Source of the DNA: Schistocephalus solidus | Lineage: Eukaryota > Platyhelminthes > Cestoda > Diphyllobothriidea > Diphyllobothriidae | Reading direction: 5' to 3' | Assembly: GCA_017591395.1 (NCBI GenBank) | Contig: WEDG01005165.1 | Location: forward strand, 33,297-97,296 | DNA length: 64,000 nucleotides | Shown: positions 23,508 to 34,018 of the stretch, piece by piece | Layout of the letters: the number at the start of each line of letters is the position of its first letter | How positions within the stretch are numbered: the first letter of the stretch is position 1 | The notes under the pieces: model-generated | The model's input: only the letters and a program-made list of their open reading frames with translations | Database searches by the model: none | Told to the model about the DNA's origin: nothing | Position numbers and translations under genes: made by a program

Positions 23508-23710
23508 GAGCCCGTGGCTCAATGGCTAGAGCGTTGGACTTCTAATCAACAGGTCGTGGGTTCGTGCCTCTGGTGGTACATCACCTGGGGTTGGGTAAGA
23601 CTGGCTGACGAAGGCTAATGAGCCATAACTGACCATTCCAATCTCCCTAGTCTTTGCCAGCAATGTTCTCTGCCCTTCTTCACGATTATCATCAGCTGCT
23701 GTCAGCATGC
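23508..23710 (+). mobile_element. tRNA-derived SINE copy S4, head and body
   Basis: The head at 23513 contains GTGGCTCAATGGCTAGAGCG (box A) and GTGGGTTCGTGCCTC (degenerate box B, near 23558). The body then reads ACCTGGGGTTGGGTAAGACT, with the GGCT...AGCC hairpin at about 23609-23622. It adjoins S3 in the same orientation but out of order (3' part first). Confidence 0.7.
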
Positions 23711-23792
23711 AAAGTCACCATTATAATCCCTGGTGGGTGTTTCTCCACCCACGTTCGGTGTAGTCTTCTCATATGTCGCAGTTATTTGCTTT

Positions 23793-24051
23793 GGTAAGGA
23801 TGACTTATATGACTCCCTAAACAAGACATGAGAACAGAAACCGCCCGCAGTACCACCGGGTTTGCACCAAATTCCGGGTTAGGACTAGCTTTATGTTTAG
23901 CCCCAAGGTTTGTGTCAGAGTTAACTATAGGGTAGAGTAAGGGTTGAAATTAAGGCTACGGTGATAGAGTTAGGCCGCAAGAGTATTTACCCTTCTTGGG
24001 GCCTTCCTTTTCTCATGTCCTGTTTAGGAGGCCGTTTAATTCATCTTTACC
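23793..24051. mobile_element. MITE-like TIR element with telomere-like interior, second copy
   Basis: The left end (23793-23837) and the reverse complement of the right end (24008-24051) match over about 45 bp, roughly three quarters identical by eye. They share GGTAA(A/G)GATGA at the tip and TAAACA(G/A)GACATGAGAA inside. The interior has degenerate GTTAGG/GGGTTA units. The termini match those of the element at 7393-7756. No coding capacity. Confidence 0.55.
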
Positions 24052-24399
24052 GTTGCTTTGCTCGCAACTGCACCATATCTGACAAGCAAAATTCGGTGTT
24101 TCTGTTGTGCAAACGCATCTTTAGAATCATAAATTGGTAAAAAATTTTAGCTATGTTGCCTCAATGGTGAGTGACCGATAACGACACGTGTGTGCTCGCT
24201 GAAATTATCTCAGCGCGGTTTGCTTTCTCGTTTCCTCTTTGTGTATACCGGTTGACAATAACTATTTGTTAAGAATACCCATAGCAGGTAGTGCTAGCTA
24301 AGTGGCAACCTTGGCTTCTGTTTCACCTCAGGATGCTTCAACGAACGAACAGAGCATGAATGCACTAGTGTGTTTGTGTTAGATCGTGTTGTTACTGTT
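24052..24399. other. no gene recognised
   Basis: Unique-looking sequence upstream of LINE copy d. Confidence 0.35.
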
Positions 24400-24985
24400 G
24401 GGGTAAAGGGGGTACTAGTTACGGGTAGCACCACACAGATAGCATTTGGTCGCTCCATTTGTCTCGTACAGGTGGTGAATGCTCCTGTGGCCGCATCTAG
24501 CTGGTACCCAACTCTCGCCTGTGGCTATTCGAAGCGGGTTCCTTCCAGCAGCCACACACCGGGCAACCGCCACGACAGGCGGGCTAAACCAGGTGGGGGT
24601 TTACGGTACTGTGTGTGCCTCCACACCTGGTAAGTCTGACTCCCGAAATTCCCACCTCCCCTTCCCCTCTCAAAAACTCCAACGGTGGGGGCGACAGCAA
24701 TCCCGTAGATGGCCCAGGCTAACTCGGGTCACTCTCCCACTCAATCCCGTGACCCATAGTGGAGTTCGGCAGCCGCCTGGGATATCCGAGCAACCCTATT
24801 TAGGGACAGCACTGCTTGCCTCCTCGCGAATGAAATGGCTAGAAAAGGCACCCTAAACAAATGCTGGGTTTAACGTCTTCTGCAGCTGGCCGCGGATTGC
24901 AGATCGCAAAATACGCTGTCATAAAACTCAAACAAACAACAATACCCCGTCCCCATTCCCAGCGCCATACCCTCCGGATGCTCGG

Positions 24986-25764
24986 GTGAGTCCACTCACA
25001 CTAGCAGCCTGGAATGTTCTTTCCCTTTTAGAAAATCCTAGGAGCACCCGGCCGGAACGGAGGACGGCGCTAGTCGCTCGGGAACTGGGGCGCTACAAGG
25101 TGGACATTGCTGCTCTCAGCGAGACCCGATTCTCTGAGCAGGGTCAGATGGAGGAGGTGGGGGCCGGCTACACTTTCTTCTGGAGCGGCCGGCCAAAGGC
25201 AGAGCGACGCGACGCTGGTGTTGCCTTTGACATCCGGAACGACATCGTGGGATGTCTGCTCTGTCTGCCACAGGGTATTAATGATCGCCTGATGAACCTC
25301 CGCCTGCCTCTTTGGGGAGACAAGTTCACCACCATCATCAGCGCCTACGCTCCCCCAATGACGAGCTCTGATGAGGCAAAGGACAAATTCTACGAGGATC
25401 TACACGCCCTGCTGGCTACTGTGACGAAGGTGGACAAGTAAATTGTCCTTGGTGACTTCAACGCCCGCGTCGGGACGGACCACGCTGCCTGGCAGGGAGC
25501 GCTGTGCCCCACGGTCTCGGTAGTTATAACGATAACGGCCTCTTTCTTCTGCGAACGTGTGTGGAACACCGTCTCCTGCTGACCAACACCTTCTTCCGCT
25601 ATCCGACGCGGGAGAAGGCAACGTGGACGCACCCTCGGTCGCGACGCTGGCAGCTGCTGGACTATGTTCTCGTCCAGAGGCGAGATCGACAGGACGTGTT
25701 GGTAACCAAGGTGATCCGCGATGCCGATGTTTGGACGGATCATCGCCTCGTCATCTCCAGATGA
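24986..25764 (+). pseudogene. APE-type endonuclease of LINE copy d
   Basis: The reading frame from 24986 encodes the apurinic-endonuclease-like domain that nicks target DNA for target-primed reverse transcription. Visible landmarks are LAAWNV (residues about 6-11), ALSETRF (catalytic Glu), ISAYAPP and, after a stop at 25439-25441, [12 protein letters not shown] (catalytic Asp and Asn). A frameshift near 25500 leads to LLDYVLVQRRDRQDVLV and the terminal DHRLVIS (catalytic Asp-His). The stop is a single change of a Leu codon (TTA to TAA), since copy j reads DKLIVL there. The sequence is close to RTE/BovB endonucleases. Confidence 0.85.
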
Positions 25765-25827
25765 GGCTTCGAATTCAACCTCGATGTAGGCCCCAAGGGA
25801 AGCGAACGCCAGGTAAGATAAATACTC

Positions 25828-26088
25828 TTTTAGTAGAGGATTTTGGCAGATTTGAATAATTCATTTGACCCACTTGTGAAACTCGGCGGCCTCGGTGGGA
25901 TTCGAACCCACGCCAGCAAAGGGAAGGCTTTAGTTCAGCCAACGCTCTAGCCAACTGAGCTACGAGGCCCCAACGGGAGCCGTGAGTTAAATGACACTTG
26001 GGTCAAGTTACCCGTCCAGCCTACTGCAACGTATGGAATCCACCAATTCTGATACAGCAAGCTGACTTCCCAAGCAGGATTTCCTATG
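25828..26088 (-). mobile_element. tRNA-like SINE S5 inserted in the LINE
   Basis: A 261 bp insert interrupts the LINE linker. Copies f, j and l read straight through this place. Direct CTC repeats flank it at 25825-25827 and 26089-26091. On the minus strand 25890-25970 folds as a tRNA-like head: acceptor GGCCTCG pairs with CGAGGCC, the D-arm is GCTC...GAGC, and the T-arm is GTGGG TTCGAAT CCCAC. The anticodon arm pairs poorly and lacks U33, and the variable region is long, so it is not a normal tRNA gene. It belongs to a different SINE family from S1-S4. Confidence 0.7.
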
Positions 26089-26099
26089 CTCGTTTGTTA

Positions 26100-26824
26100 A
26101 ATTTGCCTGCTCACTGTTTTGATTTCAGCAACCAAATAACCCCCGAAACTGGAGAACCTGCATGCTCCAGATCATAATGCAACCGTGGCGACACGATGGT
26201 GACAACTGCGAAATGTCATCCAGTCCACCGCTCTCGAAGTCCTCAGACGCGCACGCCGTCAACACAAGGACTGGTATGACGACAATGAGGCTGACATCAG
26301 TATCTTATCTTATGCAAAGCCTACATGGGCCTTCGTACTGATGCCACCAAAGCGGCCTTCTTCAGATGCCGCCGCCTTGTACAGCAACGGCTGCGGGAGA
26401 TGCAGGACGCCTGGATGCTCCGAAAGGCTGAGGAAATCCAGGGGTATGCTGACCGCAATGAAATGAAAAACTTTTTCAAAGCCATCAAGGCTATCTACGG
26501 CCCGTGTATCAAGGGGACCGCACTGCTGCTCAGCTCGGACGGCACAGCACTACTTACAGAGAAATCGCAAATTCTGAAGCGCTGAGCCGAGTATTTCAGA
26601 AGTGTCGTTAATTTCTCATCAGCCATCTCCGATTCTGCTATTGACCGACTCCCTCAAGTGGACACGAACAATGACCTGGATCTGCCGCCTTTCCTACCAG
26701 AAACCATCCGGGCCGTGCAAAAGATTACACACGGTTAAACACCATAATCCGACGCAATCCCACCGGTAGTCTACAAGAACGGCAGGCCCTGGCTGATGCA
26801 GAACTCACAACTCTATTTCAGGAG
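26100..26824 (+). pseudogene. linker and pre-RT region of LINE copy d, frameshifted
   Basis: Contains the segments CFDFSNQI-like (about 26115), LRTDATKAAFFRCRRLVQQR (about 26330-26390), [20 protein letters not shown] (about 26430-26490) and FRSVVNFSSAISDSAIDRLP-like (about 26600-26650) in more than one frame. Stops include a TGA at 26583-26585 in the otherwise conserved LKRWAE motif (W to stop). Confidence 0.75.
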
Positions 26825-28015
26825 ATGTGGCGCCAACGACAACGTCTTCAGGATTTCAAAGACGCGAGCATCGTCTATCTCTACAAACGGAAGGGGAACC
26901 GGAAACTCTGTGATAGTCACAGAGGCAACTCGTTACTCGACATAGCCAGGAAGATCTTCGCCCGTATCCTACTCAATTATCTGAACGGTCACCTAGAGCA
27001 GGGCCATCTCCCGGAAAGCCAATGTGGCTTCCGCCGACTCTGCGGAACAACCGACATCATCTTTGCCGCCCGCCAGCTACAAGAGAAGTGCCAGGAGATG
27101 CGAACTCACCTTTACACTACATTCGTGGATCTGACGAAACCCTTTGACACGATGAATCGCGACGGACTGTGGAAAGTTATGCAGAAATTAGACTGTCCTG
27201 AGCACTTCACGCATATGGTGCGTCAGTTTCATGACGGGATGACGGTGCGCTTCGCTGTCAACGGGACGGTATCCGAAGCATTCGCAGTGACCAACCTGTT
27301 CAGTCTCATGTTCTCTGCTATGCTGATGGACGCCTACCATGATGATCAGCCTGGGATCCGCATCGCCTACAGAACTGACGGCCACCTAATCAACAGTCGG
27401 CGTATGCAGGACACAAGGCGAGTTTCTACGGGTACAGTCCATGACTTGCTCTTCGCGGACGACTGCGCCCTTAACACCGTGACGGAGGAGGACATGCAAA
27501 GGAGCATGGACCTCTTCGCCGAAGGCTGCGCCGATTTTGGATTAACAATGAGTACAGCCGAAACGGTTTTCATGCACCAGCCGCCACCCTGGGCGGAATA
27601 CAATGCTCCTCGAATCAATGTCAACGGTGCTCAACTCAAAAACGTGGAAACCTTCGCTTATCTAGGAAGCACGATGTCGCGCAACACGAGAATCGAGGAC
27701 GAGGTTGCCCAACGGATCTCCAAAGCTAGTCAGGCCTTCGGCCGGCTGCAGGCCTCCGTGTGGAATAGCCACGGTATTCACCTGAACACCAAACTGAAGA
27801 TGTACAAGGCCGTCGTCTTGACGACACTCCTTTACGGAGCGGAAACCTGGACCGTCTACACGAACCAAGCCAGGAAGCTGAATCACATTCATCTCAGCTG
27901 CCTCCGCAGAATACAGAAGCTTAGATGGCAAGACAGGATCCCGGACACGGAAGTCCTGGAGCGGACCGGAATCCTCAGCATCCTCTCCATGCTGAGGCAT
28001 GTGCAACTGCGATGA
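26825..28015 (+). pseudogene. reverse transcriptase of LINE copy d
   Basis: A 396-codon frame without internal stops. Landmarks are [16 protein letters not shown] (residues about 11-26), LPESQCGFR (about 67), [17 protein letters not shown] (motif A, usual AFD here PFD, about 104-120) and [11 protein letters not shown] (motif C, about 209-219). Relative to copies i, k and l, 11 codons encoding GVKQGCVLAPT (motif B) are missing near 27295, exactly in frame. Post-RT landmarks include [12 protein letters not shown] and [20 protein letters not shown]. It ends at TGA 28013-28015, which replaces a Trp codon; the same frame continues beyond it. Confidence 0.88.
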
Positions 28016-28412
28016 TGCGGCCACCTGGTGAGAATGGACAACGAGCAATTACCCAAACGACTTTTCTACATAGATGTCGCTACGGGTGCTCGCCGGCAGG
28101 GAGGTCAAAAACGACGCTACAAGGACACTTTGAAGAAATCTCTGAAGCAACTGCAAATCAACCCTGCGACTTCGGAGGACCTCGCCCAGGATAGACCGGC
28201 ATGGAGAAGATCCGTGAAGACTGGTGTAGCAATCTATGAGGCCAACCGAATTGCTGATGTAAAGGCGAAACGGGCTGCTTCAAGGCACAAACAACCCGTA
28301 TCAACATGGCCAATGCCCAGGCCCTGCCAACGTGCCCACGCTGTCAACGCACGAATTGGCCTGGTTGGACATCGTCGGACGCAATGCACCAGCAATCCGA
28401 CTGTTCCAACTT
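28016..28412 (+). pseudogene. basic C-terminus and first finger of LINE copy d
   Basis: Continues the RT frame after the stop: RLFYIDVATGARRQGGQKR, RYKDTLKKSLKQLQINPAT and DRPAWRRSVKTGVAIYEANR, then a finger-like segment ending IGLVGHRRTQC near 28385. The frame then runs into module M1 sequence at about 28413. The basic region is shared with fish and arthropod LINEs of this type. Confidence 0.8.
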
Positions 28413-28729
28413 CTACGTTAGCCCAATGTGTGTTTTGTGTGGAGTGGCTGACTTGTGGACTGAGAGTTAGGCTGCAATTGCTCCTTCTTAATGTGGCCTT
28501 TATGGCACTCCCACTCCGTGGGGTCCAAGCCAGGTGTGGTGGTGTGCCCAGGGTGGCTCCGTTCACGCCAGCCACCTGCGCCCTCCGCCATCTCCGGTCT
28601 TATTGACTCTGTCCTGACACCGTGCTCAGGTGGGGGTGGAGACGATATTGCGGTTAATGCAGCGCAAATCACCGTCCCTGCACCACACTTCCGTGGTGGA
28701 CATCGTTGAACTACGACGGTCGAACTGTT
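28413..28729 (+). repeat. M1 module lacking its opening hairpin
   Basis: Begins at AGCCCAATGTGTG, about 70 bp into M1, fused to the LINE sequence ACTTCTACGTT. It continues through the GTGGGGTCC, GGGGTGG and purine landmarks to the end GACGGTCGAACTGTT. Confidence 0.8.
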
Positions 28730-28748
28730 ATATTTATGTATTTATGTT

Positions 28749-29007
28749 ATCACGGTGTCCTAGAAACAGTGGCTTTGAATGCTGCCAATCTGACGTTTAC
28801 ACCAGACCATGATGTCGCCCCAGTGTATGTGCTGTGCGTGTTGAGTGGCTGACCGGTGGACTGGGAGTCAGACGGAAATGGCTCCTACATATCCCCTGAG
28901 TAAGTAAATCCTGGTGTTTGTGTTTTATGGGGGCCTGGTCATGCTGTGGCCCGCGAAGACGGGTACGCCGACCTGTCGGCCACATCAGACAACTGACCGG
29001 TTCGGAC
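28749..29007 (+). repeat. M2 module, 3' truncated
   Basis: Opens with ATCACGGTGTCCTAGAAACA, a damaged hairpin, and proceeds through GAGTGGCTGACCGGTGGACT to ACAACTGACCGGTTCGGACG, where SINE S6 begins. The order M1 then M2 is the reverse of the usual tail order. Confidence 0.7.
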
Positions 29008-29230
29008 GGTTCGATTCCCCATGAAGGGCATCACTTAGGGTTGTGTATGGCTGGCTGATAACGGCTAATAAGCCAGACATAGCCATTCCAGTCTCCATTA
29101 TCTTTGTCGACATTGTTCATCTGCCTATTGTACTACTAGCCGCTATGCGGCTGCTGGCTGGTTCGAGAGGGCCTGAAGCAGTACAGGGCAAGTGAATTCC
29201 GTTAGCGATAGGTGAGCGTTCACCAACGAA
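29008..29230 (+). mobile_element. SINE copy S6, 5' truncated
   Basis: Starts at a box B-like GGTTCGATTCCCC, followed by the TAGGGTTGTGTATGGCTGGC body, the GGCT...AGCC hairpin, TATCTTTGTCGACATTGTTC, CCGCTATGCGGCTGCTGGC and the 3' end GCGATAGGTGAGCGTTCACC. This is the best view of the SINE body. Confidence 0.75.
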
Positions 29231-29871
29231 TGCAGGCAAATTTTCTCTATTATATTTCTGCTACGCTTTCCTTTTATTAGTTCCTTTCGGTATTTATCGG
29301 TCATTTCTTTCCCAGGGGCTTTCACCACTCAAAGATTCCGCTGCCAGCTGGAAGCCGATGCGGAAGATACTGTTGGCAACTTTTTCTCCTGCTTTGCTGC
29401 CTGCCCTTCGTAGACCTCCATATCGTAGAGCACGAAACATCCACTCCAATTACGCGGCGCATACGACTGTGACATTGTTAAGAGGCTGCAGACTAGTTTT
29501 CTCTGCAAGGCTAGTCTATCCGTTGCCAGTCAGGACTGGGTCCGAGCCAAGCACCTGTGTCCGATTTAATGTTAGTTAAGAATTAAAAAAACAATATATT
29601 CTAGCGAGTGGCTTTCACTAGATTAGCATAAAAAGGGGCCTGTTGCATGACCGGAATTTTTTGCCTTAATGTCGGTATCCTGTTCCAGCCTCTCCCGCTA
29701 TCGTCTACTTAGGCCAAATTAGTAGTTGAAACATACAACGAGTCCGTCTTTAAAACCTATTTCGGTTCAAGAGAGGAGTCAGTCATGTTGTAGCGCTCAC
29801 TTACCGTGATTGTATGCCAAGCCAGCCATGGCGCTCAAACCAATTTTCAGTGGCTCTAATCCCGTCTTGTC
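29231..29871. other. no gene recognised
   Basis: No recognisable coding frame or repeat. Confidence 0.35.
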
Positions 29872-30040
29872 ACTGGGGCCCGTCTCTCAGCGGTCAAGCG
29901 TTGGACTACTGAACGTTTGCGGATCAAACACGTGAGTACGAATCCCGACCCATCCAGACCTGGGGGTTGGGTGTGGCTGGCTGATGACTGTGTGGCTAAT
30001 AAGCCAGAAACGCACATATCAGTCTCGGGTGTTTTGTTGG
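29872..30040 (+). mobile_element. tRNA-derived SINE copy S7, head and body
   Basis: The head has a box A-like CTCTCAGCGGTCAAGCG and box B-like GTACGAATCCCGACC. The body GACCTGGGGGTTGGGTGTGG and the GTGGCTAATAAGCCAGAAAC hairpin region follow. The 3' part is missing after about 30040. Confidence 0.65.
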
Positions 30041-30444
30041 TACTCCTTCGCTGTTTATATACAGTAATCCTCTCCACTTCCCGGTTTGCGTTTGTGGACT
30101 TGATACCTTGCGGTATTTTCTATACCTTTACTATTTTCTTACGTATATTTCAGAATATACCGTAAAGTGTTTAAAAGCATAGGAAGTGCTGATAGGAGAA
30201 TCGGAAACATAAATAATGTTTTCAGGAGTTTATAAAAGGTCTACTGAGCCTCAAAGTACCCATAAAAGAGTTTGCGGAAATTTGAATTTAGCGGGGGCTT
30301 CGCGGCGTAATTCCCGCGATATTTGAGATTTTACTGTATATGAATAGGGAAAAAGAAATAGTTGTTTATTTTTCGTCAAAGATGATAGAACCGACAGTGA
30401 ACTCGAAAATTTACATCCATATATGTAGTATGATACGCCACCTT
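30041..30444. other. no gene recognised; AT-rich
   Basis: No recognisable gene or repeat. Confidence 0.35.
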
Positions 30445-30705
30445 TCCTCACTATAAGAATTTGGGCGCGCTTTTGGGCTATCGCAGCGTCCTAAAAGTTA
30501 GACTTGGAAGGTAGGCAGCCGGTCGGATAACTCGGTCCCGGTACCGCAAGCGAGGTCGCAATGGCTTTACATCAACTGTCACAGACATCCTAGTATGTAA
30601 AGTCCGCTTCCTTTTGATTGAAGAACCAGCGCGCTTGGCAAACGCAAAATACCTGCTAATTGCCTGCGTCCAAACTCAGCACCAGTCACCTTGCCACAGG
30701 ACCAT

Positions 30706-30741
<36 letters not shown>

Positions 30742-30830
30742 GTCCGCTGCAACGCAAGTTTGCCTAAATTTGACCTATTTCACACACTCTACTGCTCTCC
30801 ACAGTGGAAGTGGTCATCTTCATGTTTAAC
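30445..30830 (+). repeat. M1 module, old copy carrying a (GA)n expansion
   Basis: Degraded M1. The preceding-module end CCTCACTATAAGAATTTGGG leads to a damaged hairpin and GGATAACTCGGTCCC. A pure AG tract at 30711-30736 occupies exactly the place of the M1 purine run, followed by CCGCTGCAACGCAAGTTTGC. Confidence 0.5.
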
Positions 30831-31888
30831 GGATGAACTTCTGAAAAGTGCCACGGGTAAAAACAAGAAAGGTTACAATGTCAGCTCACACGTATTTGCT
30901 GTCATCAACCAGTAACACCCAAACCCCAGGACTTAACTTATCCCATATTTTTCTACCTTCTCTCCCCGTCCCTAACTCGTTTATTTACTGTCGAAAAGGT
31001 TTCGTTCCCTCCCCAGCTAATCGTCTTCTCACTTTGTCTGGCCATGCTGGTCTGCATTCCAACCCTATTAGCCCATGAGTTGGACCATTTGACACAGACT
31101 TATCTCCATGTAGTCAGGTAGGCTGTGGGCATCTTTCGTGAAACGAACAAATTTTTCGCTACCGAAGCCCCCCTCCATCCGGTGCCGTAGCACAAAATAA
31201 AAAAATACATGGAACAACGCTAAAAGCTGTATGACTCGTGATGTAACTAGCTGAATTTTGGTTTATCGGGTACTGGTCTCATGACAGGTCAAAATCCAAC
31301 AGGGAGTGCGATCGGGCATTTTTCATTTGCTGACGTCCCCCGAGGACAAGAACTGCGTCATTTTGAAGGGAACGAATCCCCTTCTGGTAGAGCAAATGTA
31401 AGGCAATTAATGTTCTGCCCCAAAACGTGCACCATTACGAAGTTAGCTAAGCCAAGCCCGTAGCGATCACCTACAACATTTGATCGTGTGCCTTTGACCC
31501 CAGATTCACAAGTATCTGCCTGATAGGGCGCAGTGTTGCGTAAAAACTAATTTAGGTGACGCAACGGCGCCAGCACAGAATTTGTGGCACAGAATTTATC
31601 GCATTGTGACCTGATTACCCTATGGTGGTGGTGGGAATTGAGAGAACACAGTCATGCCACTAGCCTCGTTCTACACCATCAACAATGACGTGTTTGTTTG
31701 TTTCCTACCACCGGCTTTATACTAAAGCGTGATCCCTACTCTAGTAGTTACTGATAAACACTCGGAATCAGATATAAAATATATCGCCTTTATGGCAGAA
31801 AGTTAATCCGAATAAAATCTCAACATTTAAACAACAAATACTTCTTTAATATCGCGTAGGATTGCTACGAACTGGTCTTCATCTCCTT
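30831..31888. other. no gene recognised
   Basis: About 1 kb without recognisable features. Confidence 0.35.
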
Positions 31889-32330
31889 TCAAAACATGCT
31901 AGCAGTGTTCATACAAGTGCCCTGAGGTAAATGCTCTGGAATACTGCGATTTTTCTTCAAAAGCTGAAGTCCACGCGATTTGCTGGGTGTGCGTGCGTCT
32001 GTATTCGAATCAACGTAATCTTCCTGGTAATCGATAGTGTTGTGATCATACCGAACCTGATTAAGTCGGTGATAAGCTGGTAGTTCGTTACAATTTATGG
32101 CTGCGCCTGCCTTTACTTCGCCTTCAATGATAGGGATCAATGTCTCTGCATCTCGCTTGATGCAATCCGAAGACCCATGGACCATCAATGCGTGAGCCGT
32201 GGTTCTGAATGATCATCGTTTTCTTCTGTGGTGCATCCCCACCTAAATGACAGCTACGATTGTACTTACGTCATCCTGCAAACCTAGCCTCATCGATTTT
32301 TATCGGGTTTTCCAGTGCTCGATCGAATTT
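31889..32330 (-). pseudogene. Merlin/IS1016-type DDE transposase remnant
   Basis: The minus strand in two or more frames reads PIKIDEARFAG (first catalytic Asp, about 32310), a RKYNR motif, SRIDGPWVFGLHQ (about 32175) and, in another frame from 32188, DAETLIPIIEGEVKAGAAIN, LPAYHRLNQVRYDHNTIDYQ and EDYVDSNTDARTPSK. The order is that of Merlin transposases (IS1595/ISXO2-like DDE domain), which are known in flatworms. The second catalytic position (usually SDEWPAY) reads NCNELPAY, so Asp is lost, and the final Glu (TQxIE) is also lost. Terminal inverted repeats were not found. A frameshift lies near 32170. It is non-functional. Confidence 0.7.
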
Positions 32331-32879
32331 TCCTCTCCTAGCGACAGAGATGACATTTCGGAGTAGAGTTCCAGGCAGTACCAACATTTATGAGGGTACT
32401 TTGAAGTAGGAACAGAAAATGGAGGTAGCAATCACACTATAGTAGCTCTGACATGATTCACGTCTGGCTTACTCCCTCTCATACTGAAGAAACCCTTTGT
32501 TTCACGGTGAGTGTCCATTTGTCAACCAAGAATTATGTGAGTTTGTACGAAGTTTCTTACTTCCACTCTTCAGTCACTCCGAAATACTGTCAAAGAGGGG
32601 TAGTTTATCCCGCCAGCCTTCCAAGCTACGGCTCGATGCGCGTCATCGAGAATGAACTCTCCAGCCTCAGCCGCACCAGCGTCCCATCGTGTGAGCCCAC
32701 CATCCAATGAATGATGTGATTGGATGAGTGACTGAAAATGATAAACAATCCACCTACGCGTGCACCGACTTCACCCTTCTGTGTGACCCCGTCCGCCTGG
32801 TTCATAACATGTGAACAAGATCGTTTGGTAGATGCGATGGACCAACACGGGGACAAGTTCAGGGCACGGCAGGCATAAT
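32331..32879. other. mostly unrecognised; one short module-like patch
   Basis: No gene. A patch at about 32605-32645 (ATCCCGCCAGCCTTCCAAGC) resembles the minus-strand start of an M1/M2 module. Confidence 0.35.
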
Positions 32880-33109
32880 TCGGGGTGCGCTCCCATGGGG
32901 GAAGGGGTGCGGTGGCACGCGTAGGCGTGGCTAGGGACTAAGAGCCCCGGCCACGCCAGCCATCTGCGCCCTCTCCATCTCCGGTTTTCTTGAATCAGTC
33001 TTGACACCAGACATTGGTGGGGGAGGAGGAGAGAGTGCGGTAGATGCAGCGCAAGTTTACTATCACTTTAAACTAGGTCACGCGCAAGTCACCGTACATG
33101 CACCAACAT
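32880..33109 (+). repeat. M1 module, 3' half
   Basis: Plus-strand M1 from the CTCCCATGGGG region through CACGCCAGCCATCTGCGCCC, the GGGGGAGGAGGAGAGAGTGC purine run and the CACGCGCAAGTCACCG end. It is cut at GCACCAACA, where the 5'UTR of LINE copy e begins. Confidence 0.7.
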
Positions 33110-34018
33110 TCTATGGCCGCCTCTAACTGGTAACCAACTCTCACCTGTGGCTCTTCAAGGTCGGGTTATTCCCAGCGGCCACAACCCATGCAACAGTCAC
33201 GACCGCCAGGCTAAACCAGGTGAGGGTCTCCGGTGTGATGCGTGCCTCCACACCCGGTATGTCTGACTCCCGAGCTTCCCACCTGCCCCCTCTCAAAAAG
33301 TCCTACGGTGGGGGCAACAGCAATCCCGTTGGCGGCCAAGGCTAACTCGGGTCGCTCTCCCACTAAAACAAAACTGCGACGCATAGTTGAGTGCGGCAGC
33401 CGTCTGGGATGTCAGAGCAGCCCTATTTAGGGACAGCACTGTTTGCCTCCTCGCGGTGAAACGCGATGGACTGTGGAAATTTATGCAGAAATTCAGCTGT
33501 CCTGAGTGGTTCATGCACATGGTGCGGCAGCTTCATTACGGGATGACGGCGCGCGTCACTGACAACGCAATGGTGTCCGAAGCATTCGTAGTGACTAACG
33601 GAGTGAAGCAGGGCGGCGTACTGGCCCCCACCCTGTCCAGTCTCATGTTTTCTGCTATGCTGATGGACGCCTACCGTTATGAGCAGTCTGGGATCCGCAT
33701 CAACTACAGAACTGAGGACACCAACTCAACAGTCGGCATATACAGGCCACAACGCACGTGTCTACGGCTACAGTCCATGAATTGCTCTTCGCGGACGACT
33801 GCACCCTTTACACCGTGACGGAGGAGGACATGCAAAGGAGTATGGACCTCTTCGCCGCAGGTTGTGCCAATTTTGGATTAACAATCAGTACAGCCAAAAC
33901 GGTTCTCATGCACCAGCCGCCACCCAGCGCGGAATACAAAGATCCCCGAATCAAAGTCAATGACGTTCAACTCAAAAATGTGGAATCCTTCGCTTATCTA
34001 GGATGCACGCTGTCACGC
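33110..34018 (+). mobile_element. LINE copy e: 5'UTR joined directly to RT
   Basis: 33110-33462 is the LINE 5'UTR (ATGGCCGCCTCTAACTGGTA and so on, compare 24488-24835). It switches near 33463 into the RT at GTGAAACGCGATGGACTGTG, removing the whole endonuclease, the linker and RT up to motif A. RT continues with MVRQLHYGMTARVTDN, GVKQGGVLAPTLSSLMFSAM, a frameshift at about 33750, LLFADDCTLYT (motif C) and SFAYLGCTLSRD, ending at 34018 against a minus-strand M1. Confidence 0.8.

Larger units (their letters stand above)
24400..28412 (+). mobile_element. LINE copy d: most complete element in the window
   Basis: Plus-strand element. The 5'UTR (24400-24985) has the conserved start ...GTAGCACCACACAGATAGCA. 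It is followed by the endonuclease (24986-25764), a linker interrupted by a 261 bp SINE (25828-26088), the RT domain (about 26700-27640), the post-RT region, a basic C-terminus and the first zinc finger. At 28412 the sequence switches into module M1 without the remaining fingers, M2 or 3'UTR. Nonsense changes, frameshifts and a 33 nt deletion in the RT make it inactive. Confidence 0.9.

Noticed and set aside
25890..25970. A functional tRNA gene on the minus strand
   Set aside because: Acceptor, D and T arms are good, but the anticodon arm does not pair, U33 is missing and the variable region is too long. It lies inside a 261 bp insertion, so it is called a SINE.
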